A stretch of 64,000 nt of DNA from Variovorax boronicumulans (lineage in GTDB: Bacteria > Pseudomonadota > Gammaproteobacteria > Burkholderiales > Burkholderiaceae_C): assembly GCF_030812215.1 (NCBI RefSeq), contig NZ_JAUSSG010000012.1:124001-188000 (forward strand). Direction: 5' to 3'. The position numbers and the translations under genes are program-made. The notes beneath the pieces were generated by a model. The model worked only from the letters and a program-made list of their open reading frames with translations, ran no database searches and was not told where the DNA came from. Positions 44,340 through 52,724 of this stretch are shown piece after piece. Each line of letters begins with the position of its first letter. Position 1 is the stretch's first letter.

Positions 44340-45173
44340 ATGCCCTCCCCTTCGCGCGCGCCGTCATGGCTGCGCCGCCTCGCCCCGCTGTCCGGCGGCC
44401 TCGCACTGAGTCTGCTCCTGCACGTTTCCGCCCACGCCGACGACCTGCGCGTGGGCTTCATGCCCGGCCCGTACCGCGACGCCTTCACCCATGGCATCGA
44501 GCCCCAGCTCAAGAAGCTGGGCTACACCATCAAGTACGTCGAGTTCAGCCAGGGCGTGCAGCCCAACGACGCGGTGGAGCGCGGGCAGATCGACGCCAAC
44601 ATCTTCCAGCACACGCTGTACCTCAACGCCACCAACAAGCAGCAGGGGTTCGATCTCGTGCCGGTGGTGCATGTGCCGACGCCGCCGATGGGCCTCTACT
44701 CGCAGCGCCACAAATCGCTAGCCGCGGTGCCCGACGGTGCGACCGTCACGCTGCCTTCCGATCCGGTCAATGCGGCGCGCGCGCTCAACATCCTCGCGGC
44801 CATCGGCTGGGTGACGTTGAAGCCGGGGGTCAGCCCGCTGAGCGTGTCGGAGCGCGACCTGGTCGGCAACCCCAAGCGGCTGAAACTGATTCCGCTGGAG
44901 GCTGCGCAGGCGCCACGCTCGCTGGCCGATGCCGACCTCGCCGCCGTGCAGGGCAACTTCGCCGTGGCCTCGGGCCTGAAGCTCACCGAGGCGCTCAAGC
45001 TCGAAGACATGACGCTGCCCTACGTGAACGTGGTGGCCGTCAAGCGCAGCAACGAGAACGCGAAGTTCGCCAAGGACATCGTGGCCGCCTACCAGTCGCC
45101 CGAGTTCCAGAAGTTCTTCAGGGCCAACCCGGTGTGGGCGGGCTACCGGCTGCCGGACTACTTCAGCCAATGA
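44340..45173 (+). CDS. NlpA/MetQ-type ABC substrate-binding protein
   Basis: A 277-residue exported protein. The signal peptide is LALSLLLHVSAHA; there is no lipobox Cys, so it should be free in the periplasm. The mature part follows MetQ/NlpA: DDLRVGFMPGPYRDAF, the IDANIFQHTLYLNATNK block, VTLPSDPVNAARAL and PLEAAQAPRSLADADLA. Substrate may be methionine or a related sulfur compound, and its next-door monooxygenase suggests an organosulfur compound. The ATG at 44340 is chosen just before the signal. It overlaps the next gene start by four bases (ATGA). Confidence 0.92.
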   Translation: MPSPSRAPSWLRRLAPLSGGLALSLLLHVSAHADDLRVGFMPGPYRDAFTHGIEPQLKKLGYTIKYVEFSQGVQPNDAVERGQIDANIFQHTLYLNATNKQQGFDLVPVVHVPTPPMGLYSQRHKSLAAVPDGATVTLPSDPVNAARALNILAAIGWVTLKPGVSPLSVSERDLVGNPKRLKLIPLEAAQAPRSLADADLAAVQGNFAVASGLKLTEALKLEDMTLPYVNVVAVKRSNENAKFAKDIVAAYQSPEFQKFFRANPVWAGYRLPDYFSQ

Positions 45174-46525
45174 GCACCAGCAACGCAACACCGCGCAGGC
45201 AACTGCACCTCAACGTCAACATCCTGCATTCGGGCTTCGTGCCCTCGGCCTGGCGCCTGCCGGAGAGCGACCCGTGGGCGTTCGCCGACATCCAGCACTA
45301 CATCCGCACGGCGCAGATCGCCGAAGCCGCCAAGCTCGATGCGATCTTTCTCGCGGACAACGCGGCCATCGTGGACCAGATCCACTTTCGCCCGATCACC
45401 GCACTGGAGCCCACCATCCTCCTGGCCTGCGTGGCTGCGGCGACGACGCACATCGGCCTCATCGCCACCGCCTCCACCAGCTACAACGAGCCCTACAACA
45501 TCGCGCGCCGTTTCTCGACGCTCGACCACGTGAGCAACGGCCGCGCGGGCTGGAACATGGTGACCACGGCCGACCTGCCCTCGGCCCGCAACTTCGGCCT
45601 GGACACCACGCCCGACCACACGAAGCGCTACGCCCGCGCCTCGGAATTCGCCGACATCGTGAAGGCGCTGTGGGACAGCTGGGAAGACGACGCCTTCGTC
45701 GGCGACAAGGCCTCGGGCCGCTTCGTCGACCCGGCCAAGGTGCATGCGATCGCGCACCGCGGCGAGCACTTCGCGGTGCAGGGGCCGCTCAACCTGCCGC
45801 GTGCGCCGCAGGGGCATCCGGTGCTGGTGCAGGCCGGTGCTTCGGCCGACGGGCGCGAGCTCGCGTCGCGCCATGCGGAAGCCGTGTTCTCGGCCTCGCA
45901 GTCTTTCGAAGAATCACTGGCCTATGCACGTGCCCTGAAGACCCGCGCCGCCGAACTGGGCCGCGGCCCCGATGCGGTGAAGGTGCTCGCCGGCCTCACC
46001 ACCATCGTCGGCGGCACCGAAGCAGAAGCGCGACGCCGCCGCGACGAATTGGTCGACCTGATCCCGTGGGACTACAGCCTCACGCGCATCGCCGGCACGC
46101 TGGGCATCACGCCCGACCGCCTGAAGCTGGACGAGCGCCTGCCCGACAACCTGCCCCTCCCGGGCAATGGCAACGGCAATCACACCTTTTTCAACGCGGT
46201 GGTCGCGGCTGGCCGCACGCACGGCTACACGGTGCGCGAGCTGATTCGCGAGCTCGCGGGCGGTGGTGGGCATCGCGTGATCGTGGGTACGCCCGAGCAG
46301 ATTGCCGACGACATCGAGCACTGGTTCAAGGGTGGCGCGGCGGACGGATTCAACCTGATGCCCGATGCGTTGCCGCACGGGCTGCAGGATTTCGTCGACG
46401 GTGTGGTGCCGATCCTGCAGAAGCGCGGGCTCTTTCGGACCGAATACGAGGGGCGCACGTTGCGCGATCACCTCGGGCTGGCGCGGCCCGATGGGCGAGT
46501 GGCGGCGCAGCGGTTGGCGGCTTGA
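45170..46525 (+). CDS. LLM-class flavin-dependent monooxygenase (NtaA/SnaA/DszA family)
   Basis: A 451-residue FMNH2-dependent monooxygenase of the bacterial luciferase-like fold. Typical blocks are LHLNVNILHSGFVPSAWR, DAIFLADNAA, ALEPTILLACVAAATTHIGL, RFSTLDHVSNGRAGWNMVT, and PVLVQAGASADGRELASRHAEAVF. Relatives desulfonate or oxidise sulfur- or nitrogen-containing organics. It is translationally coupled to the NlpA-type gene, so a role in scavenging sulfur from an imported compound is inferred. A partner flavin reductase is not seen nearby. Confidence 0.93.
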   Translation: MSTSNATPRRQLHLNVNILHSGFVPSAWRLPESDPWAFADIQHYIRTAQIAEAAKLDAIFLADNAAIVDQIHFRPITALEPTILLACVAAATTHIGLIATASTSYNEPYNIARRFSTLDHVSNGRAGWNMVTTADLPSARNFGLDTTPDHTKRYARASEFADIVKALWDSWEDDAFVGDKASGRFVDPAKVHAIAHRGEHFAVQGPLNLPRAPQGHPVLVQAGASADGRELASRHAEAVFSASQSFEESLAYARALKTRAAELGRGPDAVKVLAGLTTIVGGTEAEARRRRDELVDLIPWDYSLTRIAGTLGITPDRLKLDERLPDNLPLPGNGNGNHTFFNAVVAAGRTHGYTVRELIRELAGGGGHRVIVGTPEQIADDIEHWFKGGAADGFNLMPDALPHGLQDFVDGVVPILQKRGLFRTEYEGRTLRDHLGLARPDGRVAAQRLAA

Positions 46526-46534
46526 GCGTTGCTC

Positions 46535-46792
46535 TTCAGGGCGACGATCGCGCCGACGGGGTACCTTGCTCCGCGAATGTCCCCCGGGCTTCGCCCTCCT
46601 CCTTGATTTCGCTGCGCAAGGCACCCCATCGGCACGCTCGTTTTCAGAGCAGTGGTTGATCGGCCGTACACCAGCGACGCGTCCACGTGCGCAGGGCGTC
46701 GGGTGCTCCCCGCAGCGAAATCAAGGAGGAGGCCGCAGGCCGGGGGACATTCGCGGAGGGGAGTACCCGGCGGCCTGTGCACGCGCCCTGAA
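46535..46792. repeat. 258-bp long palindrome (inverted-repeat element)
   Basis: The outer ends are TTCAGGGCG and CGCCCTGAA, and the centre is CGGCCG at 46661-46666. Matching inner blocks include GCGAATGTCCCCCGG (46573-46587) with the complement CCGGGGGACATTCGC, and TCCTCCTTGATTTCGCTGCG (46597-46616) with the complement CGCAGCGAAATCAAGGAGGA. The interior near the centre is less well paired. It follows the monooxygenase by 9 bases and fills almost the whole gap before the next gene. Apparent short frames inside it on both strands are mirror images and are not genes. Confidence 0.88.
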
Positions 46793-46806
46793 CAAGGGCG
46801 GGGCGC

Positions 46807-47160
46807 TCACTCGTCGTCCGCGTCGTTCCCCGTCAGCGACAGCACTTCTTCGACAAAGGCCTCGAACAGCGGCAGCGCAGCCGGCAGCCCTTCAAGAGAT
46901 TCCGCTTCTCCCGCATCGAAGAAATGCGGCTTGTCGGAGGGAATGGAAACCCACTCGCCCCCTTCGAACAGCAACCCCAGATACCCATCGGCAGTCGGCA
47001 GGTAGAACAGCCCCGCCCCATCGAGCGCGCGCTGTCCCTTCTTCGCCTTGTCCCGCCCCCAGCTCACGCCCTGCTTCGCAAGATGCTCGGTGATCCATCC
47101 GTCGCACACATGCGTGTCGCGCCAGTTGGCTTGGGCATCGAATACGGCGAGCACGGGCAT
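46807..47160 (-). CDS. Hypothetical acidic protein
   Basis: A 117-residue acidic protein, without signal or membrane segment, ending DADDE. The first half (DAQANWRDTHVCDGWITEHLAKQGVSWGR) and the block GGEWVSIPSDKPHFFDAGE faintly recall acireductone dioxygenase-like cupins, but the HxHxxxxE metal motif is absent, so I do not assign that function. It lies 24 bases downstream of metQ on the same strand. Confidence 0.7.
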   Translation of the reverse strand: MPVLAVFDAQANWRDTHVCDGWITEHLAKQGVSWGRDKAKKGQRALDGAGLFYLPTADGYLGLLFEGGEWVSIPSDKPHFFDAGEAESLEGLPAALPLFEAFVEEVLSLTGNDADDE

Positions 47161-47184
47161 GGGGCGTCCTTTGTCGGGGTCGGA

Positions 47185-48006
47185 TTACTGCAGGAAGCTG
47201 GGCTTGGCGTAGCCCTGGAACTTGGTGTCGACCACCGTCTTGAATTCCTTCGAGTGGTAGGCCTCGACGATGTCCTTGGCCCAGGCCGAGTTCTTGTCGG
47301 CGGACTTCACCGCGACCACATTGAGGTAGTAGTCGGGCGTCTTCTCCAGCACCACCGCCTCGGTGAGCTTCAGGCCCGACGAGATCGCGAAGTTGCCGTT
47401 GATGATGGCGTACTCGGTGTCGCCCAGCGAGCGGGGCAGTTGCGCGGCCTCGAGCGGAATGAACTTGAGCTTCTTCGGGTTCTCGGCCACGTCCTTTTCG
47501 GACGCGCGGATCGGGTCCACGCCGGCCTTGATGGTGATGAGCTTGTTCTGCTCCAGCAGCACCAGCGCGCGCGCCAGGTTGCTCGGGTCGTTCGGCAGCG
47601 TCACGCGGTCGCCTTCCTTCACATCGGCCAGCGTCTTGCGCTTGGTCGAATAGATGCCCAGCGGCGCGATCGGGCCCTGCACCAGTTCGGCGAGGTCCAG
47701 CTTCTGGTCGGCCGAGAACTTCTTCAGGTAGACCTGGTGCTGGAAGAAGTTGGCGTCGAGCGAGCCCTGGGCCAGCGCGAGGTTGGGCTGCACGTAGTCG
47801 TTGAACTCGACCAGCTTCACCTTGTAGCCCTTCTTCTCGAGGATCGGCACGATGCCGAACTTCAGTTGGTCGTAGTTCGATCCGGCGGTGCCGCCGATCA
47901 CGAGGTTCTTCTTGGCGTCTTGCGCCTGCGCCAGCGAGAGGCCGCCGAACGACAGCGCGACGAGGGACAGGGCGAGGACGGAGCGGCGCAGCAATGCGGT
48001 TTTCAT
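47185..48006 (-). CDS. metQ: Methionine-type ABC substrate-binding protein (MetQ)
   Basis: A 273-residue exported MetQ-family protein. The signal runs SVLALSLVALSFGGLSLAQAQ with no lipobox Cys. The mature sequence has KLVEFNDYVQPNLALAQGSLDANFFQHQVYL, VTLPNDPSNLARALVLL and FIPLEAAQLPRSLGDTEYAIINGNFA. It delivers methionine or an analogue to the MetNI pair just upstream in transcription order. The gene order metN-metI-metQ is standard. It starts 31 bases after metI. Confidence 0.94.
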   Translation of the reverse strand: MKTALLRRSVLALSLVALSFGGLSLAQAQDAKKNLVIGGTAGSNYDQLKFGIVPILEKKGYKVKLVEFNDYVQPNLALAQGSLDANFFQHQVYLKKFSADQKLDLAELVQGPIAPLGIYSTKRKTLADVKEGDRVTLPNDPSNLARALVLLEQNKLITIKAGVDPIRASEKDVAENPKKLKFIPLEAAQLPRSLGDTEYAIINGNFAISSGLKLTEAVVLEKTPDYYLNVVAVKSADKNSAWAKDIVEAYHSKEFKTVVDTKFQGYAKPSFLQ

Positions 48007-48037
48007 GGAATGAGCAAAGAGAGGGAAAAGGAAAAAA

Positions 48038-48700
48038 TCAACGCTTGTCCAGCCTGCGCGCCGTGGTGTTGCCCACGAATTGCAGGATCTGTACCAGCAC
48101 CACCAAGAGCGCCACGGTGAGCACCATCACGTCGGTCTGGAAGCGGTAGTAGCCGTAGCGGATCGCCAGGTCGCCGATGCCGCCGCCGCCCACCACGCCG
48201 GCCACCGCCGAGTAAGAGAGAAAGCTCACGGCCAGCACCGTCAGCGCCAGCACAAGGCCCGAACGGGCCTCGACCAACAGCACGCGGCCGACGATCTGCA
48301 GTTCCGAGGCACCCATGGCATGCGCCGCCTCGATCACGCCGCGCGGCACTTCGCGCAGGCACTGGTCCACCAGGCGCGCCAGGTACGGAATGGCCGCGAA
48401 CGACAGCGGCACCGCGGCCGCCAGCGGCCCGATGGAGGTGCCCGCGATCACCCGCGTGAACGGCACCAGCGCCACCAGCAGGATGATGAAAGGGAAGGAA
48501 CGCACCGTGTTCACGAGCCAGTTCAGCACCAGGAACGCCGGCTTGTTCTCCAGCGACTGGCCCGGCCCCAGCAGGAACAGCAGGATGCCCAGCGGCCCGC
48601 CGATGAGCACCGCGGCCGAGAGGCCGATGGCCAGCATCATGAAAGTCTGGCCCGTGGCGGTCCAGAGCTCGGGAAGGATGGGGACGATGTTCTCAAACAT
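48038..48700 (-). CDS. metI: Methionine-type ABC permease (MetI)
   Basis: A 220-residue inner-membrane permease with about five helices. It begins LPELWTATGQTFMMLAIGLSAAVLIGGPLG and carries the family's NWLVNTVRSFPFIILLVALVPFTR. The EAA loop is REVPRGVIEAAHAMGASELQIVGRVLLVEA. Its first eight bases overlap the end of metN. As in E. coli MetI, a homodimer should form the channel. Confidence 0.95.
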   Translation of the reverse strand: MFENIVPILPELWTATGQTFMMLAIGLSAAVLIGGPLGILLFLLGPGQSLENKPAFLVLNWLVNTVRSFPFIILLVALVPFTRVIAGTSIGPLAAAVPLSFAAIPYLARLVDQCLREVPRGVIEAAHAMGASELQIVGRVLLVEARSGLVLALTVLAVSFLSYSAVAGVVGGGGIGDLAIRYGYYRFQTDVMVLTVALLVVLVQILQFVGNTTARRLDKR

Positions 48701-49565
48701 AGGCCACCTCCTCGGCATTGCGGACGGATGAGGAACGCGGCTCGACCGGCAGGCGCGCCTCGCGCTCGCGGCGGCGCACCAGCTCGTCGATTTCGCGGCC
48801 CAGCGCGGTCTTGCGCTCTTCGCCCGACGCATCGACAACGGCGAACTGCTCGACCAGCCGGCCCTTTTCGAGGATGGCCACGTTGCGGCACAGCACCTCG
48901 ACCACCGAAAGCTCGTGCGTCACGATCACGATGGTCACGCCGATCTTCTGGTTGATGTCGCGCAGCGTCTCGAGCAGCGCGCGGGTGGTTTCGGTGTCGA
49001 GCGCCGAGGTGGGCTCGTCGCACAGCAGCACCTGCGGGCGCGGTGCCAGCGCGCGGGCGATGGCCACGCGCTGCTTCTGGCCGCCCGAGAGCTGGGCCGG
49101 GTAGGTGTCGATCTTTTCGGCAAGGCCCACGAGGTCGAGGCATTCGCGCACCCGCGTGTTGATCTCGGCCTTGGAGTGGCGGCCGTGGATCTTCAGCGGG
49201 AAGGCCACGTTGTCGAACACCGTGGCGTTCTGCAGCAGGTTGAACTGCTGGAAGATCATGCCGATGTTCTGGCGCGTGTCGCGCAGCTCGCGGCGCGAGA
49301 GCGTGGTGAGGTCGCGCCCGCCGACGAGAACCTTGCCCGCATCGGGCCGCTCCAGCAGGTTGATGAGGCGCAGCAGCGTCGATTTGCCGGCGCCGCTCTT
49401 GCCGATCAGGCCGAACACGTCGCCCTGGTGGATGTCGAGCGAGAGCGACTGCACGGCATCGAACACCTCGCCGCTGGGCAAGGCAAAGGACTTCTGCACC
49501 GATTGAAGACGGATGACCGGCTGCTCCGCGTCGCCGCGGGCCGTATCAGGCGAATGGTTGGTCAT
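48693..49565 (-). CDS. metN: Methionine-type ABC ATPase lacking the C-terminal NIL domain (MetN)
   Basis: A 290-residue ATPase. Walker A is GKSGAGKSTLLRLINLLERP, a MetN hallmark; the Q-loop is GMIFQQFNLLQN, the signature LSGGQKQRVAIARAL and Walker B VLLCDEPTSALDTET. E. coli MetN has 343 residues and ends in a NIL/ACT-like domain that binds methionine and inhibits transport. Here the ATPase core is followed only by about 45 charged residues (GREIDELVRRREREARLP ...), so that domain is missing. The natural stop overlaps metI, which argues against a sequencing frameshift. The start at 49565 gives MTNHSPDTARG. Confidence 0.94.
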   Translation of the reverse strand: MTNHSPDTARGDAEQPVIRLQSVQKSFALPSGEVFDAVQSLSLDIHQGDVFGLIGKSGAGKSTLLRLINLLERPDAGKVLVGGRDLTTLSRRELRDTRQNIGMIFQQFNLLQNATVFDNVAFPLKIHGRHSKAEINTRVRECLDLVGLAEKIDTYPAQLSGGQKQRVAIARALAPRPQVLLCDEPTSALDTETTRALLETLRDINQKIGVTIVIVTHELSVVEVLCRNVAILEKGRLVEQFAVVDASGEERKTALGREIDELVRRREREARLPVEPRSSSVRNAEEVAYV

Positions 49566-49667
49566 GGAAAAGAGGCGCAGCCAGCGTGAAAGCCGGTCGC
49601 GGAGTTCGCAAAAAGGTGCCGAGTATGAAAAGAACGGCGCCAAAAGGGAACGAACAAATCGGCGCTT

Positions 49668-49691
49668 GCTTATGCACGAAAGCACATAAGC
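49668..49691. promoter_or_regulatory. Inverted repeat in the metN/metQ-like divergent promoter region
   Basis: GCTTATG and CATAAGC are separated by ten bases, a dyad of the size bound by LysR-type regulators such as CysB-like sulfur regulators. It lies about 100 bases from the metN start and 110 from the divergent binding-protein gene, in a locally AT-rich patch. Regulation by sulfur status is a guess. Confidence 0.5.
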
Positions 49692-49716
49692 ATTTCAAAA
49701 CGCTGGCGGAGAACGC

Positions 49717-49728
49717 CATATCGATATG
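49717..49728. promoter_or_regulatory. 12-bp perfect palindrome CATATCGATATG
   Basis: A second dyad in the same 236-base divergent intergenic region, 26 bases from the first. It may be a second operator or part of a promoter; the sequence alone cannot tell. Confidence 0.35.
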
Positions 49729-49801
49729 CGCATTGGTTCGTTCCAAAATGCGCCGGGCAATGCCACATTCGCGCCTTCATTTTTTGATTTCGCGCAACAA
49801 C

Positions 49802-50614
49802 ATGCACAGCAATTTCCGCCGCCGCACCCTGGCCCTTGCCGCACTGGCCACCGCACTTTTCGCCGGCAGCACCGCCTTCGCGCAGGACAAGAACACGCTC
49901 AAGGTCGGCGTCTCCGTCGGCAACGGCGAGCAGATCTTCGAAGTGGTCAAGAAGGTCGCCGCCAAGGACGGCCTGAACATCCAGGTCGTGGTGTTCAACG
50001 ACTACCAGTTGCCCAACGCGGCGCTGGCTTCGGGCGACCTGGACGCCAACGCCTTCCAGCACCAGCCCTTCCTCGACAACCAGAACAAGGCACGCGGCTT
50101 CGACATCGTGCCCGTGGGCCTGACCATCACCGCGCCGCTGGGCTTCTACTCGCGCAAGATCAAGTCGATCGACCAGCTGCCCGAGGGCGCCTCGGTCGGC
50201 ATCCAGAACGATCCGTCGAACGGCAACCGCGCGTTGTTGCTGCTGCAACAGGCCGGCCTCATCACGCTGAAGCCCGAGGCGGTGAAGAACAACAACGCCA
50301 CGCCGCTGGACGTGGTGACCAACCCCAAGAAGCTCAAGCTGGTGGCGCTCGACGCGGCCCAGCTGCCGCGCTCGCTGGACGACCTGACCATCGCCTCCAT
50401 CAACAACGACTACGCCGAGAAGGCGGGCCTGTCGCTCAACAAAGATGCGGTGATCAAGGAATCGCCCAAGAGCCCCTACGCCAACCTGATCGCCGTGCGC
50501 CGCGCCGACAAGGACAAGCCCTGGGCCAAGCGCCTGGTGGCGGCCTACCAGTCGCCGGAGGTGAAGAGCTTCATCGAGACCCAGTTCAAGGGCTCGCTGG
50601 TGCCGGCGTTCTGA
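49802..50614 (+). CDS. MetQ/NlpA-type ABC substrate-binding protein
   Basis: A 270-residue exported protein and the third of its family in 6 kb. The signal is LALAALATALFAGSTAFAQ without a lipobox. Family blocks are LKVGVSVGNGEQIFEVVKKVA, VVFNDYQLPNAALASGDLDANAFQHQPFLDNQNK, VGIQNDPSNGNRALLLL and ALDAAQLPRSLDDLTIASINNDYA. It is divergent from metNI and has no transport partners of its own, so it probably feeds MetNI with another substrate. The ATG at 49802 is chosen to open the signal peptide; the frame is open further upstream. Confidence 0.93.
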   Translation: MHSNFRRRTLALAALATALFAGSTAFAQDKNTLKVGVSVGNGEQIFEVVKKVAAKDGLNIQVVVFNDYQLPNAALASGDLDANAFQHQPFLDNQNKARGFDIVPVGLTITAPLGFYSRKIKSIDQLPEGASVGIQNDPSNGNRALLLLQQAGLITLKPEAVKNNNATPLDVVTNPKKLKLVALDAAQLPRSLDDLTIASINNDYAEKAGLSLNKDAVIKESPKSPYANLIAVRRADKDKPWAKRLVAAYQSPEVKSFIETQFKGSLVPAF

Positions 50615-50641
50615 TCCGCGCGCGCGATAGATTTGTCCCTT

Positions 50642-50679
50642 GCCCCCTGTGCGCCCGCGCCGCGCCCAGGGGGCTTTTT
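50642..50679 (+). terminator. Rho-independent terminator after the MetQ-like gene
   Basis: GCCCCCTG pairs with CAGGGGGC, followed by TTTTT, 28 bases after the stop codon. Confidence 0.88.
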
Positions 50680-50743
50680 GCTTTCTGGGCATGCGGTCTG
50701 CAGGTATCTTCCGGGCTCCAACAGATCACGGAGGGAAGAAACC

Positions 50744-51514
50744 ATGTTTTCGAAACAGCGCCTCGCCACCGGTTTGGCCGCTTTGACGCTGCTCACCGCC
50801 GCCTCCACCACCGCCTTTGCCCAGCGCGCCACGGAGGCCAACCCCGGACAGATCAGCGTGACCGGCACGGCCGCCGTCCGCGTGGCGCCCGACGAGGTGT
50901 TCTTGACCATCGGCGTCGAGAGCCGAGACAAGAGCCTGCAGGCCACCACCCGCGACAACAGCGACCGCATCGCCAAGGCGCTGGCGGTCATCAAGCGCCA
51001 CGGCGTGCCCGAGAAGAGCGTGCAGCTCAACTACATCCAGGTCGAGCCCGATTTCGACACCAACGTGAGCCGCATCACCCCCGTGGCCTACCGCGCGCAC
51101 AAGAGCATCGGCATCAAGATCACCCGGCTCGACAGCTTCGAGCCCCTCCTGACCGACCTGTTCGCCGTCGGCGTCAACCAGGTCGAGAACATCGAGTTCC
51201 GCAATTCCGACATGCGCAAGCACCGCGACAAGGCCCGCGAACTGGCCGCGGTGGCCGCGCGCGAGAAGGCCGACGCCCTCACCTCCCAGCTTGGCGTGAA
51301 GCGCGGGCGGGCCGTACGGATCAGCGAAGACAGCGGCTGGCGCTGGGGCGGCTGGAGCGGCAGCTACCGGGGCGGCCAGAACCTGATGCAGCAGAACACG
51401 GTGCAGTCGGTCGGCAATTCCGGGGGCCAGGGCGGCGACAGCGCGGACGGCGACCTCTCGGTGGGCCAGATCAGCGTGACGGCCACGATCAGCGTCGATT
51501 TCCAGCTCGATTAG
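50744..51514 (+). CDS. SIMPL (DUF541) domain periplasmic protein
   Basis: 256 residues with a signal peptide ending AFAQ. The mature protein has the SIMPL/DUF541 pattern: GQISVTGTAAVRVAPDEVFLTIGVESRDKS at the start, NSDRIAKALAVIKRHGVPEKSVQL, then REKADALTSQLGVKRGRAVRISEDSG. The end is SVTATISVDFQLD. A Gly/Ser/Asn-rich loop lies near 208-238. Family members form periplasmic ring-like oligomers in some bacteria; the role is not settled. GAGGGAAG lies upstream of the ATG. Confidence 0.92.
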   Translation: MFSKQRLATGLAALTLLTAASTTAFAQRATEANPGQISVTGTAAVRVAPDEVFLTIGVESRDKSLQATTRDNSDRIAKALAVIKRHGVPEKSVQLNYIQVEPDFDTNVSRITPVAYRAHKSIGIKITRLDSFEPLLTDLFAVGVNQVENIEFRNSDMRKHRDKARELAAVAAREKADALTSQLGVKRGRAVRISEDSGWRWGGWSGSYRGGQNLMQQNTVQSVGNSGGQGGDSADGDLSVGQISVTATISVDFQLD

Positions 51515-51616
51515 CCCCCTGATCGCACCGCAACGGCACCGGCCAAGGGGCCTTTGCCGCCCGTGAGAAAATGCCGGGTTCCCCCGAACACCAACCCTAC
51601 ACAGTCAGGACACCCC

Positions 51617-52721
51617 ATGGACGCAGAACAGATCAACCAAATCGGCGCAATGCTCGCGGACCTGAGCGCCCGCACGGTCGATTTACGGAGGTATCTTTGA
51701 CTACGATGCCAAAGCTGAACGACTGAGGACAGTCAACGCATCGCTCGAAGACCCGAACGTCTGGAACGACCCCAAGAAGGCCCAGGAACTGGGCAAGGAA
51801 AAGAAGTCGCTCGACGACGTGGTCGTCACGCTCGACCGGCTCACCAACGGCCTCTCGGACAACTCCGAGCTCTTCGAGATGTCGAAGGAAGAAGGCGACA
51901 TGGACGGCTTGCAGTCCATCGCCGATGACGCCGCCGCGCTCGAAGCCGACATCAAGCAGCTCGAATTCCGCCGGATGTTCAACAACCCGGCCGACCCGCT
52001 GAACGCCTTTGTCGACATCCAGGCCGGCGCCGGCGGCACCGAGGCCTGCGACTGGGCCAGCATGCTGCTGCGCCAGTACCTGAAGTACGCCGAGCGCAAG
52101 GGCTTCAAGACGCAGATCGAAGACGAAACGCCCGGCGACACCGCCGGCATCAAGGGCGCGACCATCAAGGTCGAGGGCGACTACGCCTTCGGCCTGCTGC
52201 GCACCGAAACCGGCGTGCACCGCCTGGTGCGCAAGTCGCCGTTCGACTCCTCGGGCGGGCGCCACACCAGCTTCGCATCGATCTTCGTGTACCCGGAAAT
52301 CGACGACTCCATCGAGATCGAGATCAACCCTTCGGACGTGCGCACCGACACCTTCCGTGCCTCGGGCGCGGGCGGCCAGCACATCAACAAGACCGACTCG
52401 GCCGTGCGCCTGACGCACATTCCGACCGGCATCGTCGTGCAGTGCCAGGACGGCCGCAGCCAGCACAGCAACCGCGACGTGGCGTGGAAACGCCTGCGCT
52501 CGCGCCTGTACGACCACGAGATGCGCAAGCGCCAGGAAGAGCAGCAGAAGCTGGAAGACAGCAAGACCGACGTGGGCTGGGGCCACCAGATCCGCAGCTA
52601 CGTGCTGGACAACAGCCGCATCAAGGACCTGCGCACCAACGTCGAAGTCTCGGCCACGCAGAAGGTGCTCGACGGCGACCTCGATGTGTTCATCGAAGCC
52701 TCTTTGAAGCAAGGCGTGTAA
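51617..52721 (+). CDS. prfB: Peptide chain release factor 2, with programmed +1 frameshift
   Basis: Release factor for UGA and UAA codons. Translation starts at ATG 51617 and reaches an in-frame TGA at 51698-51700 after 27 codons. Ribosomes slip +1 on CTT (51695-51697) and resume with GAC at 51699, giving about 367 residues in all. Downstream are AGAGGTEACDWA, the GGQ motif in SGAGGQHINKTDSAVRLTH and the RF2-type SPFDSSGGRHTSF (the SPF anticodon-mimic tripeptide lies here). Two partial frames would be called if the frameshift were ignored. Confidence 0.97.
51687..51701 (+). promoter_or_regulatory. prfB programmed frameshift signal
   Basis: GGAGG (internal Shine-Dalgarno), then TAT, then CTT TGA C. 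The layout matches the classical bacterial RF2 autoregulatory site, in which low RF2 slows decoding of TGA and promotes the +1 slip. Confidence 0.96.
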
Positions 52722-52724
52722 CCG

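Noticed and set aside
46365..47093. Short frames on both strands with RECPP..LLLDFAA-like text
   Set aside because: The two frames mirror each other because the DNA is a palindrome; they are not independent genes.
46807..47160. Acireductone dioxygenase
   Set aside because: Only a faint likeness in two segments; the HxHxxxxE metal-binding motif is missing and methionine salvage genes are absent nearby.
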